Shown here: piece by piece, positions 7,848-15,509 of the stretch | How the letters are laid out: the number at the start of each line of letters is the position of its first letter | Numbering within the stretch: position 1 is the stretch's first letter | Origin: Nostoc sp. JL34 | GTDB lineage: Bacteria; Cyanobacteriota; Cyanobacteriia; Cyanobacteriales; Nostocaceae | Reading direction: 5' to 3' | NCBI RefSeq assembly: GCF_017114945.1 | Contig: NZ_JABXKQ010000175.1 | Coordinates: 1-64,000, forward strand | DNA: 64,000 nt | Program-made: the position numbers and the translations under genes | Notes under the pieces: model-generated | Told to the model about the DNA's origin: nothing | The model's database searches: none | What the model saw: only the letters and a program-made list of their open reading frames with translations

Positions 7848-10277
7848 TTAATTAATAACTAAGTAAATTCCCCAGATAGCCATTGCCCGCAGGTAAGTAC
7901 TAGCGCGGAAAGTACCAGTTGCGGTGATAGCTTCAGGGGTGCGAAATTGCAGACCATTGTCATAAATTTGCTGCACCACAGCTTGCGTCAACCTCAACGC
8001 TTCATCCTTCATTCCCATCTGCATGAGAAAAGCCGCCAGCCCAAAGTTTATCCCCGTCCAAACTTCTAGGGGATGAGTAGCTTGGGGATTTTCTGGTGAA
8101 CCATCAGGACGAACACCATTAGCAGCACCAAACTCACCATTGCAGAATTTCAAAAAGCACGCATCATAAACAGTTTTCAAGGCAGAAAGGGCGCGATCGC
8201 TCGGTACAATATCAGGTAAATCCAGCAGACGGGCGTAGAATTGTCCGCACAATTGATCTGCCATCACCACATCAGAACCACTTTCACTATCAAGTTTGTA
8301 ATATTGCCCATTCCAAAGTTTTTCGTCGTAGATTGGGCGAGATTGTTTTAACCAACCTTCATAGATGGATTTTTGCGCTGCTAACTCTACTGTGTTACCG
8401 ATCTGGTAAGTTAATAAAATATCGCTGATTGCGATCGCAGCCTCTAGCGCCGCCAACCACAACCCCCCACAATAAGCGCTGACACCCTGTAACCGCCAAT
8501 CATCAAAGGTTTGGTCAGGCGCACCAGAATTTTCAGGAATCCCATCACCATCAAGGTCAAAAGTTTTCAGGTAGTCGAGGGTTTGCACGATCGCACTCCA
8601 ACAATCTGCCAGAAATTCTACATCGTCAGCACCCGTAAGTAGAAAATCACGGTATACTTGCAAGACAAAATCACTACCCAAATCTTTCCATAAATTGCAG
8701 TCTTGATAGCTGGTGTAGTTGGTTTTCTCCCAGACGTGTTCATTGGGTGCGCCTAAATCGTGGGGTGTTGCACCTGCGACTTTGCGAACTGCAATCGGGC
8801 TTTCCGCCTTAATTGTCATGTAATAGCCAATGATTCTGGGAGTATCATCACCTTGAGGAATTGCCCGTGCAAATGCCCGAATCACCGACTTTTCTAATTC
8901 TGGAAACAGCATCAGCAGCGCAAAAGAGCCATACAACCGCACATCTAGACTTTCATACCAGCGATAATCTAGACACTCCAGCACCGCAAACTGACCGATG
9001 GGGTCAAGTTCTGATGCTGCACTCCAGAGAGTACCGCCGCTGGTGAGGTCATAAAGCTCATTAAATAGAGCCATCTTAAACCAGTTGGGTAAATCTTCCC
9101 GGTCGAGAATCGGTTGTTGCCAATTTTGAATTTGCGATCGCCAGCTTTGGTATTCTTGTAGTGCAGTAGATGCGATCGCCCAAGCATTATTTCCATTTTT
9201 ACCAAAAAAGTCTGTATATCTGCGGTAATAGTTAACTCCAGCCGCAAATTCAGTGACGGGTAAATCCCAAGCTAGGACAAAGGGAATTTCTAGAGTTTCA
9301 CCTGGTTGGAGAGTAAAACGGAGTGCGATGCCTGCGGCCGGCGTAGCCATCGCAGCCCCTAGCTGTGTATTATTTGCCACTGGAGTGGTATCAAGATAAT
9401 TAGGCAAAGAGCCATCTTTAGCAAAGCTTTCCCATATTTCCTCACCCGTTCCTTCAGGATTCCATCTGCTGTGGTGAAATACTTCCACCTGGGGATGTTT
9501 CAGCGTTGCAATACACCAAGTTCCGTCACCTTCTTGTAAAGGTTCATCACTACCAACCCGACCTAAAACACAGCCAAACTGTTGTGTATTTTCAACTATT
9601 TGGTTATGGTTCCCTTGACTTTCGCCCCAGCGCGGCTGGTATTCGTAAACTGGACTACCATCATCGCGCACCCGCACTTCGGGAGATTTCAGGGCGTTTG
9701 TAAACCAGCCCACCATATTTTGCCAAGTGAGCATGATGCTGAGGGTAATCGGTGCATCTGTGGGGTTATGAGCATTCCAGAGGAATACCGCTACAGGATA
9801 GCTAGTTTCTTGGTAATTGCCTGCCCAAACCGGGGAAAATTGCTCACAAGTCAACTGTACTTGGAATACATTTTCATACACAAACCAGCTACGTGGGTAT
9901 AGTGCATGATAATTGCCTGTCCCCTCAGTAACGCGAAGTGTCGGATACCACTGCCAAGCCTTGAGAGTACCATTATCAGGTGCTTGGGTAGATAAAGCGT
10001 AGGCTTGGGAGGATGTACCATTGGATTCAAACACACTGAATTGACAAGCAGGAACGTTTTTGAAGGTATGCTCACCGCCGTCGATGTGCCACAGGTTAAA
10101 GTCTCCCCGTGAAGAACGACCAATGCAACCTGCACCAAAGCCACCTAAAGGCATACCATGCCAAGGGCCATCATCGATATTACTTGCGTAGCGGACGGTA
10201 TAAGGTTTGTCCCAGCCTAAACCGATGGGACGGTTCCAAGTATAAGAGGGAATTTCTGGAGAGAGTTGATTTATCAT
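7848..10277 (-). CDS. GH116 (GBA2-type) beta-glucosidase/glucosylceramidase
   Basis: An 809-aa protein with full-length homology to non-lysosomal glucosylceramidase GBA2. An N-terminal beta-sandwich (about residues 30-330, opening GMPLGGFGAGCIGRSSRGDF) is followed by an (alpha/alpha)6 catalytic domain (about 370-800). The likely nucleophile is the Glu in ALFNELYDLTSGG (near 410) and the likely acid/base is the Asp in GAPDQTFDDW (near 560), by analogy with the Thermoanaerobacterium enzyme. There is no signal peptide, so it is cytoplasmic. Bacterial GH116 enzymes hydrolyse beta-glucosides or beta-xylosides; the natural substrate here is unknown. Start ATG at 10277 keeps the family N-terminus. 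Confidence 0.9.
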   Translation of the reverse strand: MINQLSPEIPSYTWNRPIGLGWDKPYTVRYASNIDDGPWHGMPLGGFGAGCIGRSSRGDFNLWHIDGGEHTFKNVPACQFSVFESNGTSSQAYALSTQAPDNGTLKAWQWYPTLRVTEGTGNYHALYPRSWFVYENVFQVQLTCEQFSPVWAGNYQETSYPVAVFLWNAHNPTDAPITLSIMLTWQNMVGWFTNALKSPEVRVRDDGSPVYEYQPRWGESQGNHNQIVENTQQFGCVLGRVGSDEPLQEGDGTWCIATLKHPQVEVFHHSRWNPEGTGEEIWESFAKDGSLPNYLDTTPVANNTQLGAAMATPAAGIALRFTLQPGETLEIPFVLAWDLPVTEFAAGVNYYRRYTDFFGKNGNNAWAIASTALQEYQSWRSQIQNWQQPILDREDLPNWFKMALFNELYDLTSGGTLWSAASELDPIGQFAVLECLDYRWYESLDVRLYGSFALLMLFPELEKSVIRAFARAIPQGDDTPRIIGYYMTIKAESPIAVRKVAGATPHDLGAPNEHVWEKTNYTSYQDCNLWKDLGSDFVLQVYRDFLLTGADDVEFLADCWSAIVQTLDYLKTFDLDGDGIPENSGAPDQTFDDWRLQGVSAYCGGLWLAALEAAIAISDILLTYQIGNTVELAAQKSIYEGWLKQSRPIYDEKLWNGQYYKLDSESGSDVVMADQLCGQFYARLLDLPDIVPSDRALSALKTVYDACFLKFCNGEFGAANGVRPDGSPENPQATHPLEVWTGINFGLAAFLMQMGMKDEALRLTQAVVQQIYDNGLQFRTPEAITATGTFRASTYLRAMAIWGIYLVIN

Positions 10278-10353
10278 CGCCTAATGTTACAGCGTGCAGT
10301 TACGTCAATGAAGACTAACGCGATGCGTGATTTTTCTCAAGGGGCACAACGAT

Positions 10354-10382
10354 GTAAGGGTACGGCAATGCCGTGCCCTTAC
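10354..10382. repeat. REP-like palindrome upstream of RAYT gene
   Basis: A 29-base near-perfect palindrome (GTAAGGGTACGGCA and its complement) of the same family as 10721-10749 and 11030-11059. It lies 62 bases before the RAYT start. The spacing and sequence up to the ATG resemble those before the decayed RAYT copy at 11135. Confidence 0.75.
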
Positions 10383-10444
10383 GTTAGATAAAAATATCCA
10401 GGTTAATATAAACACAATTTACAAATAACCGTACTTAAAAATTA

Positions 10445-11023
10445 ATGCCTTACGACCCGCGAATACATCAGCGTCGTTCTATTCGCCTAAAAGGACATGA
10501 CTACACCCAACCAGGAGCCTATTTTATTACGCTTTGTACGCAGATGCGGCAATGTTTATTTGGCAATGTAGTCAAAAGCAAAATGCAATTAAATTATTTA
10601 GGTCATATTGCCTTCAATTGCTGGGAGGCAATTCCCGATCATTTTCCGCACATTGAATTAGATACTTTTGTGGTGATGCCTAATCATCTACATGGGATAC
10701 TGATAATTACTGACACATCTGTAGGGGCATGGCATTGCCATGCCCCTACAAGAGAACAATTTGGCAAACCTGTGCATGGTTCTATCCCAACCGTAATTGG
10801 CAGCTATAAAAGCGCTGTCAGCAAAAACATTAATGTTATTTGGCACACCAAAGGGCAATCAATCTGGCAACGCAATTTTTATGAACACATTAGCCGGGAT
10901 CAAAAATCTTTGGATCACATCCGAGAATATATCCTAAACAATCCTCAAAGGTGGGCAGATGATCCAGAAAATTCACAGCAGAATCCTGATGGTTACGAAT
11001 TCCTATTCGATATCCCTTTCTGA
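10445..11023 (+). CDS. REP-associated tyrosine transposase (RAYT)
   Basis: A 192-aa single-stranded-DNA transposase of the Y1/HUH class. It opens MPYDPRIHQRRSIRLKGHDY, typical of cyanobacterial RAYTs, and carries the HUH metal motif in VVMPNHLHGILI (residues 76-87). The candidate catalytic Tyr is in GSYKSAVSKNIN (near 119), and the conserved FYEHISRD...IREYILNNPQRW tail is present. Such enzymes bind and move REP palindromes; here REP-like palindromes lie before, inside and after the gene. Length is complete, so it may be active. The internal REP encodes VGAWHCHAPTR in the variable loop between the HUH and Tyr motifs. A decayed paralogue follows at 11135. Confidence 0.85.
   Translation: MPYDPRIHQRRSIRLKGHDYTQPGAYFITLCTQMRQCLFGNVVKSKMQLNYLGHIAFNCWEAIPDHFPHIELDTFVVMPNHLHGILIITDTSVGAWHCHAPTREQFGKPVHGSIPTVIGSYKSAVSKNINVIWHTKGQSIWQRNFYEHISRDQKSLDHIREYILNNPQRWADDPENSQQNPDGYEFLFDIPF
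10721..10749. repeat. REP-like palindrome inside the RAYT coding region
   Basis: A perfect 14-bp inverted repeat (GTAGGGGCATGGCA) with a single-base centre, read through in frame by the RAYT gene. It is a copy of the palindromes that flank the gene. Confidence 0.85.
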
Positions 11024-11029
11024 ATCATT

Positions 11030-11059
11030 GTAGGGGCACGGCAATGCTGTGCCCCTATG
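11030..11059. repeat. REP-like palindrome downstream of RAYT
   Basis: Starts seven bases after the RAYT stop. Arms of the form GTAGGGGCACGGCA pair with TGCTGTGCCCCTAT. It is the third member of the local set and sits about 75 bases upstream of the decayed second RAYT copy, repeating the arrangement at 10354/10445. Confidence 0.75.
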
Positions 11060-11134
11060 TAGTGTATATGGGCGCAGATAAAAATCATCGATTAAAATAC
11101 ACACATATTACTAATAACTGTATGTAAAAAACCA

Positions 11135-11196
11135 ATGCCCTATGATCTACAAAGACACCATCGCCATTCTATTCGCTTGAAAGGGTACGATTACAT
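11135..11196 (+). pseudogene. Remnant of a second RAYT gene, interrupted by an IS end
   Basis: The translation from ATG 11135 begins MPYDLQRHHRHSIRLKGYDY and matches the first residues of the intact RAYT at 10445. Similarity stops at base 11197, where the 30-bp IS terminal repeat starts. The upstream non-coding bases also match those before 10445, so a REP-plus-RAYT unit was duplicated and one copy then broken by IS insertion. Confidence 0.75.
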
Positions 11197-11226
11197 AGGG
11201 TTAGCGCGTCTCAAACCCTATTGACA
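11197..11226 (+). mobile_element. 30-bp IS terminal repeat (left end of the broken IS)
   Basis: Identical in inverted orientation to bases 25-54. It interrupts the RAYT remnant on its left and precedes the transposase fragment on its right by about 95 bases. It contains its own short inverted repeat (AGGGTT ... AACCCT). Confidence 0.65.
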
Positions 11227-11320
11227 AGCGGACTTGCCTGATCAGCAATCAGGTTGGAAACAAAGTGGCACTATCCGAGCTAGGGTAAGATTTAATCCAT
11301 CTAGGTGCAAGATCAAAGTA

Positions 11321-11647
11321 ATGCCAATAGGATTTGAGAACAAGAATTGCAAAACCAACGCATCTTTTACATCCAGCATAGATAGCTTTGACATTATCAG
11401 TAAATTTCAAGAATACTTTACAGAAATAAAAGACCCCAGAGTAGACAGAACAAGATGGCATTTACTCACTGATATCATTACCATAGCTATTTTGGCAGTG
11501 ATAGCAGGCGGGCAAGGTTGGGAAGATATTGAGGAGTATGGACTCAATAAACAGGGGTGGTTGAAGACATTCCTAGAACTACCATTTGCAATACCCAGTC
11601 CAGATACTTTTAGAAGAATATTTGAGATAATTAAAGCAAATTATTAA
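11321..11647 (+). pseudogene. Truncated ISAs1-family transposase (N-terminal part only)
   Basis: The frame (open from a TTG at 11234; the likely real start is ATG 11321) encodes the N-terminal domain of ISAs1/H-repeat transposases. The signatures are FQEYFTEIKDPRVDRTRWHL, LTDIITIAILAVIAGGQGWE and IPSPDTFRRIF. It stops after about 108 residues, whereas family members have about 370-380, so the whole DDE catalytic domain is missing. The next gene, argJ-like, begins ten bases after the stop, implying that a deletion removed the right part of the IS and whatever separated it from argJ. It is inactive. Confidence 0.8.
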
Positions 11648-11657
11648 CTCAAGAAAA

Positions 11658-12821
11658 ATGTCATCAACTATATCTTCCACACCTCAAGGTTTTAGTGCAT
11701 TTATTACTAATTTAGGAATCCGAGATACAACAGATGATTTTGTATTTATTAAATCATCTGTTCCTTGTGTTGCTGATGGAGTCTTCACACAAAGTCTTTT
11801 TGCTGGGCCTAGTGTCACTCTTAGTCGCGATAACTTAAAAGATTCACAAGTACAAGGAATTGTCGTTATATCTAAGAATGCAAATGTAGCTAATGGTTCT
11901 GTTGGCATCGCTGACGCCCAAGAGGTTCTGCAATTAGTTGCAACTGAAACTGGAATTGCTGCACATAATATTGTGATAGCTTCTACAGGTGTAATTGGCA
12001 GACGTTACCCAATTGAAAAAATCCGAGCAGGTTTATTAGGATTGGGAAAAAATTTGACTGATGCTGATTTTCATGCCGCAGCCCGTGGTATTATGACCAC
12101 CGATACAGTACCGAAACTAGCTACACGGCAAATAGGAAATGCCAAGCTAGTAGGAATTGCCAAAGGTGTTGGCATGATTGAGCCTAATATGGCTACCCTG
12201 CTAACTTTCTTTTTTACTGATGCTGCAATTTCTGCAAATAGTCTTCGTTCTATTTTTCGCTCTACTATAGATAAAACCTTTAACTGTCTGAGTGTAGACA
12301 CTGACACTTCTACTAGTGATTCCGCCGTGATTCTAGCTAATGGAATAGCCGGTGAAGTTTCAGAACCAGATTTTGCTATTGCATTGCAAGAAGTTGCACA
12401 AGAATTGGTGCTGAAAATTGCACGAGATGCAGAAGGTGCTACTAAGATTATTGAGGTGACTGTAGATTCTGCGATTGACTATGTACAAGCTAAAAAAGTA
12501 GCTAAAGCAATTGTGAATTCACCATTAGTAAAAACTGCCGTCTATGGAGCAGATCCAAATTGGGGACGAGTTGCTATGGCTATAGGCAAATGTGAAAATG
12601 AACAGCAGATAAATCCAGAACGAGTTGTTATTAGTTTTGATCGCGTGAAAGTTTATCCTAATAACTTAAGTGATGAAAATCTGGAACAGTTACGGCAAAT
12701 TATGTCCAAAGATCAAGTAAATATTCATGTTAGCCTGAATATTGGCGAAGCCTCTGCAACTGTATGGGGTTGCGATCTTTCAGAGGGTTATATAGAAATT
12801 AATGGCAAATACTCAACTTGA
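11658..12821 (+). CDS. argJ: Bifunctional ornithine acetyltransferase/N-acetylglutamate synthase paralogue
   Basis: A 387-aa ArgJ-family protein, which transfers acetyl from N-acetylornithine to glutamate in the cyclic arginine pathway. Conserved blocks are STGVIGRRYP (109-118), the autocleavage region KGVGMIEPNMATLL with the Ala179-Thr180 scissile bond, SDSAVILANG and ADPNWGRVAMAIG. It is about 20 residues shorter than typical ArgJ, mostly at the N-terminus, which starts directly in STPQGF. Codon use is AT-rich. It may be a second, specialised copy beside a housekeeping argJ elsewhere; that cannot be judged here. The gene begins ten bases after a truncated transposase, so its native upstream region has been replaced. 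Confidence 0.85.
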   Translation: MSSTISSTPQGFSAFITNLGIRDTTDDFVFIKSSVPCVADGVFTQSLFAGPSVTLSRDNLKDSQVQGIVVISKNANVANGSVGIADAQEVLQLVATETGIAAHNIVIASTGVIGRRYPIEKIRAGLLGLGKNLTDADFHAAARGIMTTDTVPKLATRQIGNAKLVGIAKGVGMIEPNMATLLTFFFTDAAISANSLRSIFRSTIDKTFNCLSVDTDTSTSDSAVILANGIAGEVSEPDFAIALQEVAQELVLKIARDAEGATKIIEVTVDSAIDYVQAKKVAKAIVNSPLVKTAVYGADPNWGRVAMAIGKCENEQQINPERVVISFDRVKVYPNNLSDENLEQLRQIMSKDQVNIHVSLNIGEASATVWGCDLSEGYIEINGKYST

Positions 12822-13246
12822 TTAAAGTCATTTGTAATTGATAATCTAATACGCTTGGGTTAAGGCTTGATCCTCTCTAACCCTTCTTTTTAAGGAGGGA
12901 ATTAGAGCAAGCCGTCAAAACCTAGTATCAATAAGCTATTACGAATTGTTAACAGGCGTGATATTTTTCTCATCTAGAGATGGACAAGTGGTGCAGGTAC
13001 ATCAATAGCTTAAAAGTAAACCCCCACTTACCAATTGCTTTGTCAAAAAAGTTGACAGAGGTAGTTGCTATGTATTATAGTGTATTACATAAATAATGAG
13101 TTAGATTAAAAAGACTTCCTAGCCAGTACAGCACGGTGAAAATAAAATTACCATTTGTACGCAATTAGTTGATATTACGAGAAAATTTTTTCAAAATCTC
13201 TTACTTAACACAAAATAACTCGATTAACGCTGCATAACTAATAAAT
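12822..13246. other. Intergenic region with a dispersed repeat
   Basis: Bases 12850-12905 hold a dispersed element sharing ATACGCTTGGGTTAAG and a CTTGATCCTC...CTAACCC word with the end of trpC (35006-35040), next to a taaccc/agggaa short palindrome. The rest is AT-rich with no gene seen. Confidence 0.5.
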
Positions 13247-14449
13247 ATGGATTTTGACTATTTTAGAAGCAATGAAGGTACTCCTACAAATAATACCCGA
13301 CAAAGCTTGCTTGTTAGCGGTTGGCGACCGTTTAACCGAGAATTAGACTGGGGGTTTTTGTGGCAACTATTGTATAGTGACTCTCGCGAATTAAGTCAAA
13401 AAAGTTTGAATTTAGCGAGTAATATTGCTGATATTTTAGGACGAAATAATTATGCTTGGTGGGCGAACTTATTAAGTGTTGTATCTGATAATACCCGCTA
13501 CGAAGTTGAAAAGTTTTGGAATTACATCACGCCAGATCCTGAATCACCAGATCATCGCTACAAAGATGTTTTGAGTACGGAAACGCCCATTCTCCAATTT
13601 GTAAGTCGTAGTAGTATCCCCATTGATTATGTTCTTAACCGACTGCAAGAAATTACTGTGCTGCGAGTTTTAGGTGTGTTGGGTAGTCCCGATATTATTA
13701 CTCAGTATTACTCAGAAAGAGATTTTTATTTACCTATAGATAAATTTGTTAGCTGGGAACGCTTAGACGTTATTAATACTGTTTATGCTTACTGGTCAAA
13801 GTATGACGTTTGGTTGCAAATTGATCCCTACGATCGCGGGCGACGACAATATAGTTTAATGGCGAAAAATCTCGCGCCATTAATTAACAAAGCAACTTAT
13901 GACTTAGCAGTGATGCTGAGTGGATATCAAAGTCGTGTAGGCAAAGTTCATAGTCAATTTAACATTCGGACATTTCCCGCAGATATCCAAAACTTTACTG
14001 ATTCTGTACAGCAAGCGATTATGAATCAAAACCAGTTAGCGGTTGTTATACATGGACAACCAGGTACTGGTAAAACAGTCTGGACACAGGCAGTAGCAAA
14101 AGAAATTCTTGTACCTTTAGGGTATGTAATTTTTATTTTAGATCATGATGCGATCGCTAATTTTGTCCCACCAACTTACATAGAGCGGATTTGTATCGTT
14201 ATTAATGAAGCTGACAACCTAGCGCAAAATCGAGCTTCTGAGGTAGCACAATACAATAATAAAACTGAACACATTCTGAGTTTGCTGGATGGCACTTTGT
14301 ATCAAAGTGTAATTGATGACTCTGGGATTCAGATGCAGCAACGGTTAGTTGTCTTGATGACTTGCAACACGACTGAAAGATTAGATCCAGCCATGTTACG
14401 TAAGGGTAGGGTGGATTTAATATATGAGTTTACGCAACTGTTTGTATGA
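13247..14449 (+). CDS. AAA-family ATPase (Bcs1-like C-terminal module)
   Basis: The 400-aa protein has an unrecognised helical N-terminal half (1-235, rich in W, Y and R) and a C-terminal AAA module (about 240-400). Walker A is HGQPGTGKT, and the Walker-B-like strand ends INEAD rather than the usual DEAD/DEID, so the catalytic acidic pair is altered. Sensor-1 TCN and the second-region-of-homology stretch ERLDPAMLRKGRVD are intact and resemble Bcs1-type AAA proteins. No transmembrane segment is visible. Function is unknown; AAA proteins of this sort remodel or translocate protein substrates. It converges with the response-regulator gene, with 41 bases between the stops, so a role in scytonemin regulation is not implied. 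Confidence 0.75.
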   Translation: MDFDYFRSNEGTPTNNTRQSLLVSGWRPFNRELDWGFLWQLLYSDSRELSQKSLNLASNIADILGRNNYAWWANLLSVVSDNTRYEVEKFWNYITPDPESPDHRYKDVLSTETPILQFVSRSSIPIDYVLNRLQEITVLRVLGVLGSPDIITQYYSERDFYLPIDKFVSWERLDVINTVYAYWSKYDVWLQIDPYDRGRRQYSLMAKNLAPLINKATYDLAVMLSGYQSRVGKVHSQFNIRTFPADIQNFTDSVQQAIMNQNQLAVVIHGQPGTGKTVWTQAVAKEILVPLGYVIFILDHDAIANFVPPTYIERICIVINEADNLAQNRASEVAQYNNKTEHILSLLDGTLYQSVIDDSGIQMQQRLVVLMTCNTTERLDPAMLRKGRVDLIYEFTQLFV

Positions 14450-14490
14450 GGAGGCAGAAGGAATACTGCCTTTATTTTGTAAATCTACTT

Positions 14491-15369
14491 TCACCAGAGT
14501 TGCACATGTTTTTGCGATACAAGCTGATGCTCTTTGCGCCAAGCTTGGGGAGGTAAACCGTGATGTTGGCGAAACTGGCGGGAAAAATGAGACACATCCT
14601 GATAGCCCAATGCTTTCGCTATCTTCTCGACTGTCTGATCGTTATTTTGGAGTAAAAAACGCGCTCCTGCCATTCGGCGTTTGACAATCCAGCAGTTTAC
14701 AGTCTCTCCTGTTTGCCTTGCGACTCGGTTAGTTAAGTAAGCAGGTGAGTAACCAACAGCAACAGCCACATCACACAAAGTAATTCCTTGATGATAATGG
14801 GCTTCGATAAAGTCAAAAACTTCTTTCAATTGGGGAATGCAGGGAAAGATTGACTTAGAAGGATCTTTATCAGGGGCTTCTCTATCAGAGACTACAGCAA
14901 CACCTCCAGCGATCGCTATAGTATCATCTGCAAATACTGATTTTGCAGCTTTTTCAAATTGAATATTGCACCAGTATTGAAGAGTGGCTTGCTTTTGCAA
15001 GCGAATAGCGATCGCTCTGAGCAATTCATCTAGTGTCGAGGGTTTGGTAAGATAATCATCTGCTCCCAATTCCATAGCTTTGCGAACATCTGCTTTAGTA
15101 CTACTGCCAGTCAGAAAAATGAAAGGAATAATTGCTGTCAGAGGATCTTGGCGTAGTGTACTTAAAACGCTATAACCATCCATATCAGGCATCGTGATAT
15201 CGCAAATCACTAAGTCGGGTACATCCTTTTGTGCTTGTTGGATACCAACACGACCGTTTTGAGCGCCTATCATATCAAAACCTTTAGCCTCAAGACCCTT
15301 TAGATAAAGATTGCGGGTAACGCTATCATCTTCAATAACGAGAATTTTCTTTGACGATTCGTACATCAT
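14491..15369 (-). CDS. Response regulator with AraC-type DNA-binding domain (scytonemin regulator)
   Basis: The 292-aa protein has a CheY-like receiver (residues 7-122) with phospho-acceptor Asp57 in VICDITMPDMDG, acidic pair ED at 13-14, and Thr/Lys switch residues in FLTGSS and LTKPS. After a linker there is an AraC/XylS double helix-turn-helix (about 185-285: ITLCDVAVAVGYSPAYLTN and the second motif VEKIAKALGYQDVSHFSRQF). It is cytoplasmic and DNA-binding. It lies downstream of the sensor kinase, same strand, 140 bases between. The position and orientation, divergent from scyA, match the Nostoc punctiforme two-component pair whose regulator has been reported to be essential for scytonemin production. 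Its operator may be the direct repeats upstream of scyA and trpE; that link is inference. Confidence 0.88.
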   Translation of the reverse strand: MMYESSKKILVIEDDSVTRNLYLKGLEAKGFDMIGAQNGRVGIQQAQKDVPDLVICDITMPDMDGYSVLSTLRQDPLTAIIPFIFLTGSSTKADVRKAMELGADDYLTKPSTLDELLRAIAIRLQKQATLQYWCNIQFEKAAKSVFADDTIAIAGGVAVVSDREAPDKDPSKSIFPCIPQLKEVFDFIEAHYHQGITLCDVAVAVGYSPAYLTNRVARQTGETVNCWIVKRRMAGARFLLQNNDQTVEKIAKALGYQDVSHFSRQFRQHHGLPPQAWRKEHQLVSQKHVQLW

Positions 15370-15509
15370 TTTCTATTACCATAAATTTTGGCAGAAGCTA
15401 ATTACTAAACTCTTTGGTGAGTATCTAAAATAGGCATGAAATTAATTACCTCGTTCTGATAGTTATGATTATCAAGTTTTTAATTAACAACTATTCTTCA
15501 TTTCGACAC

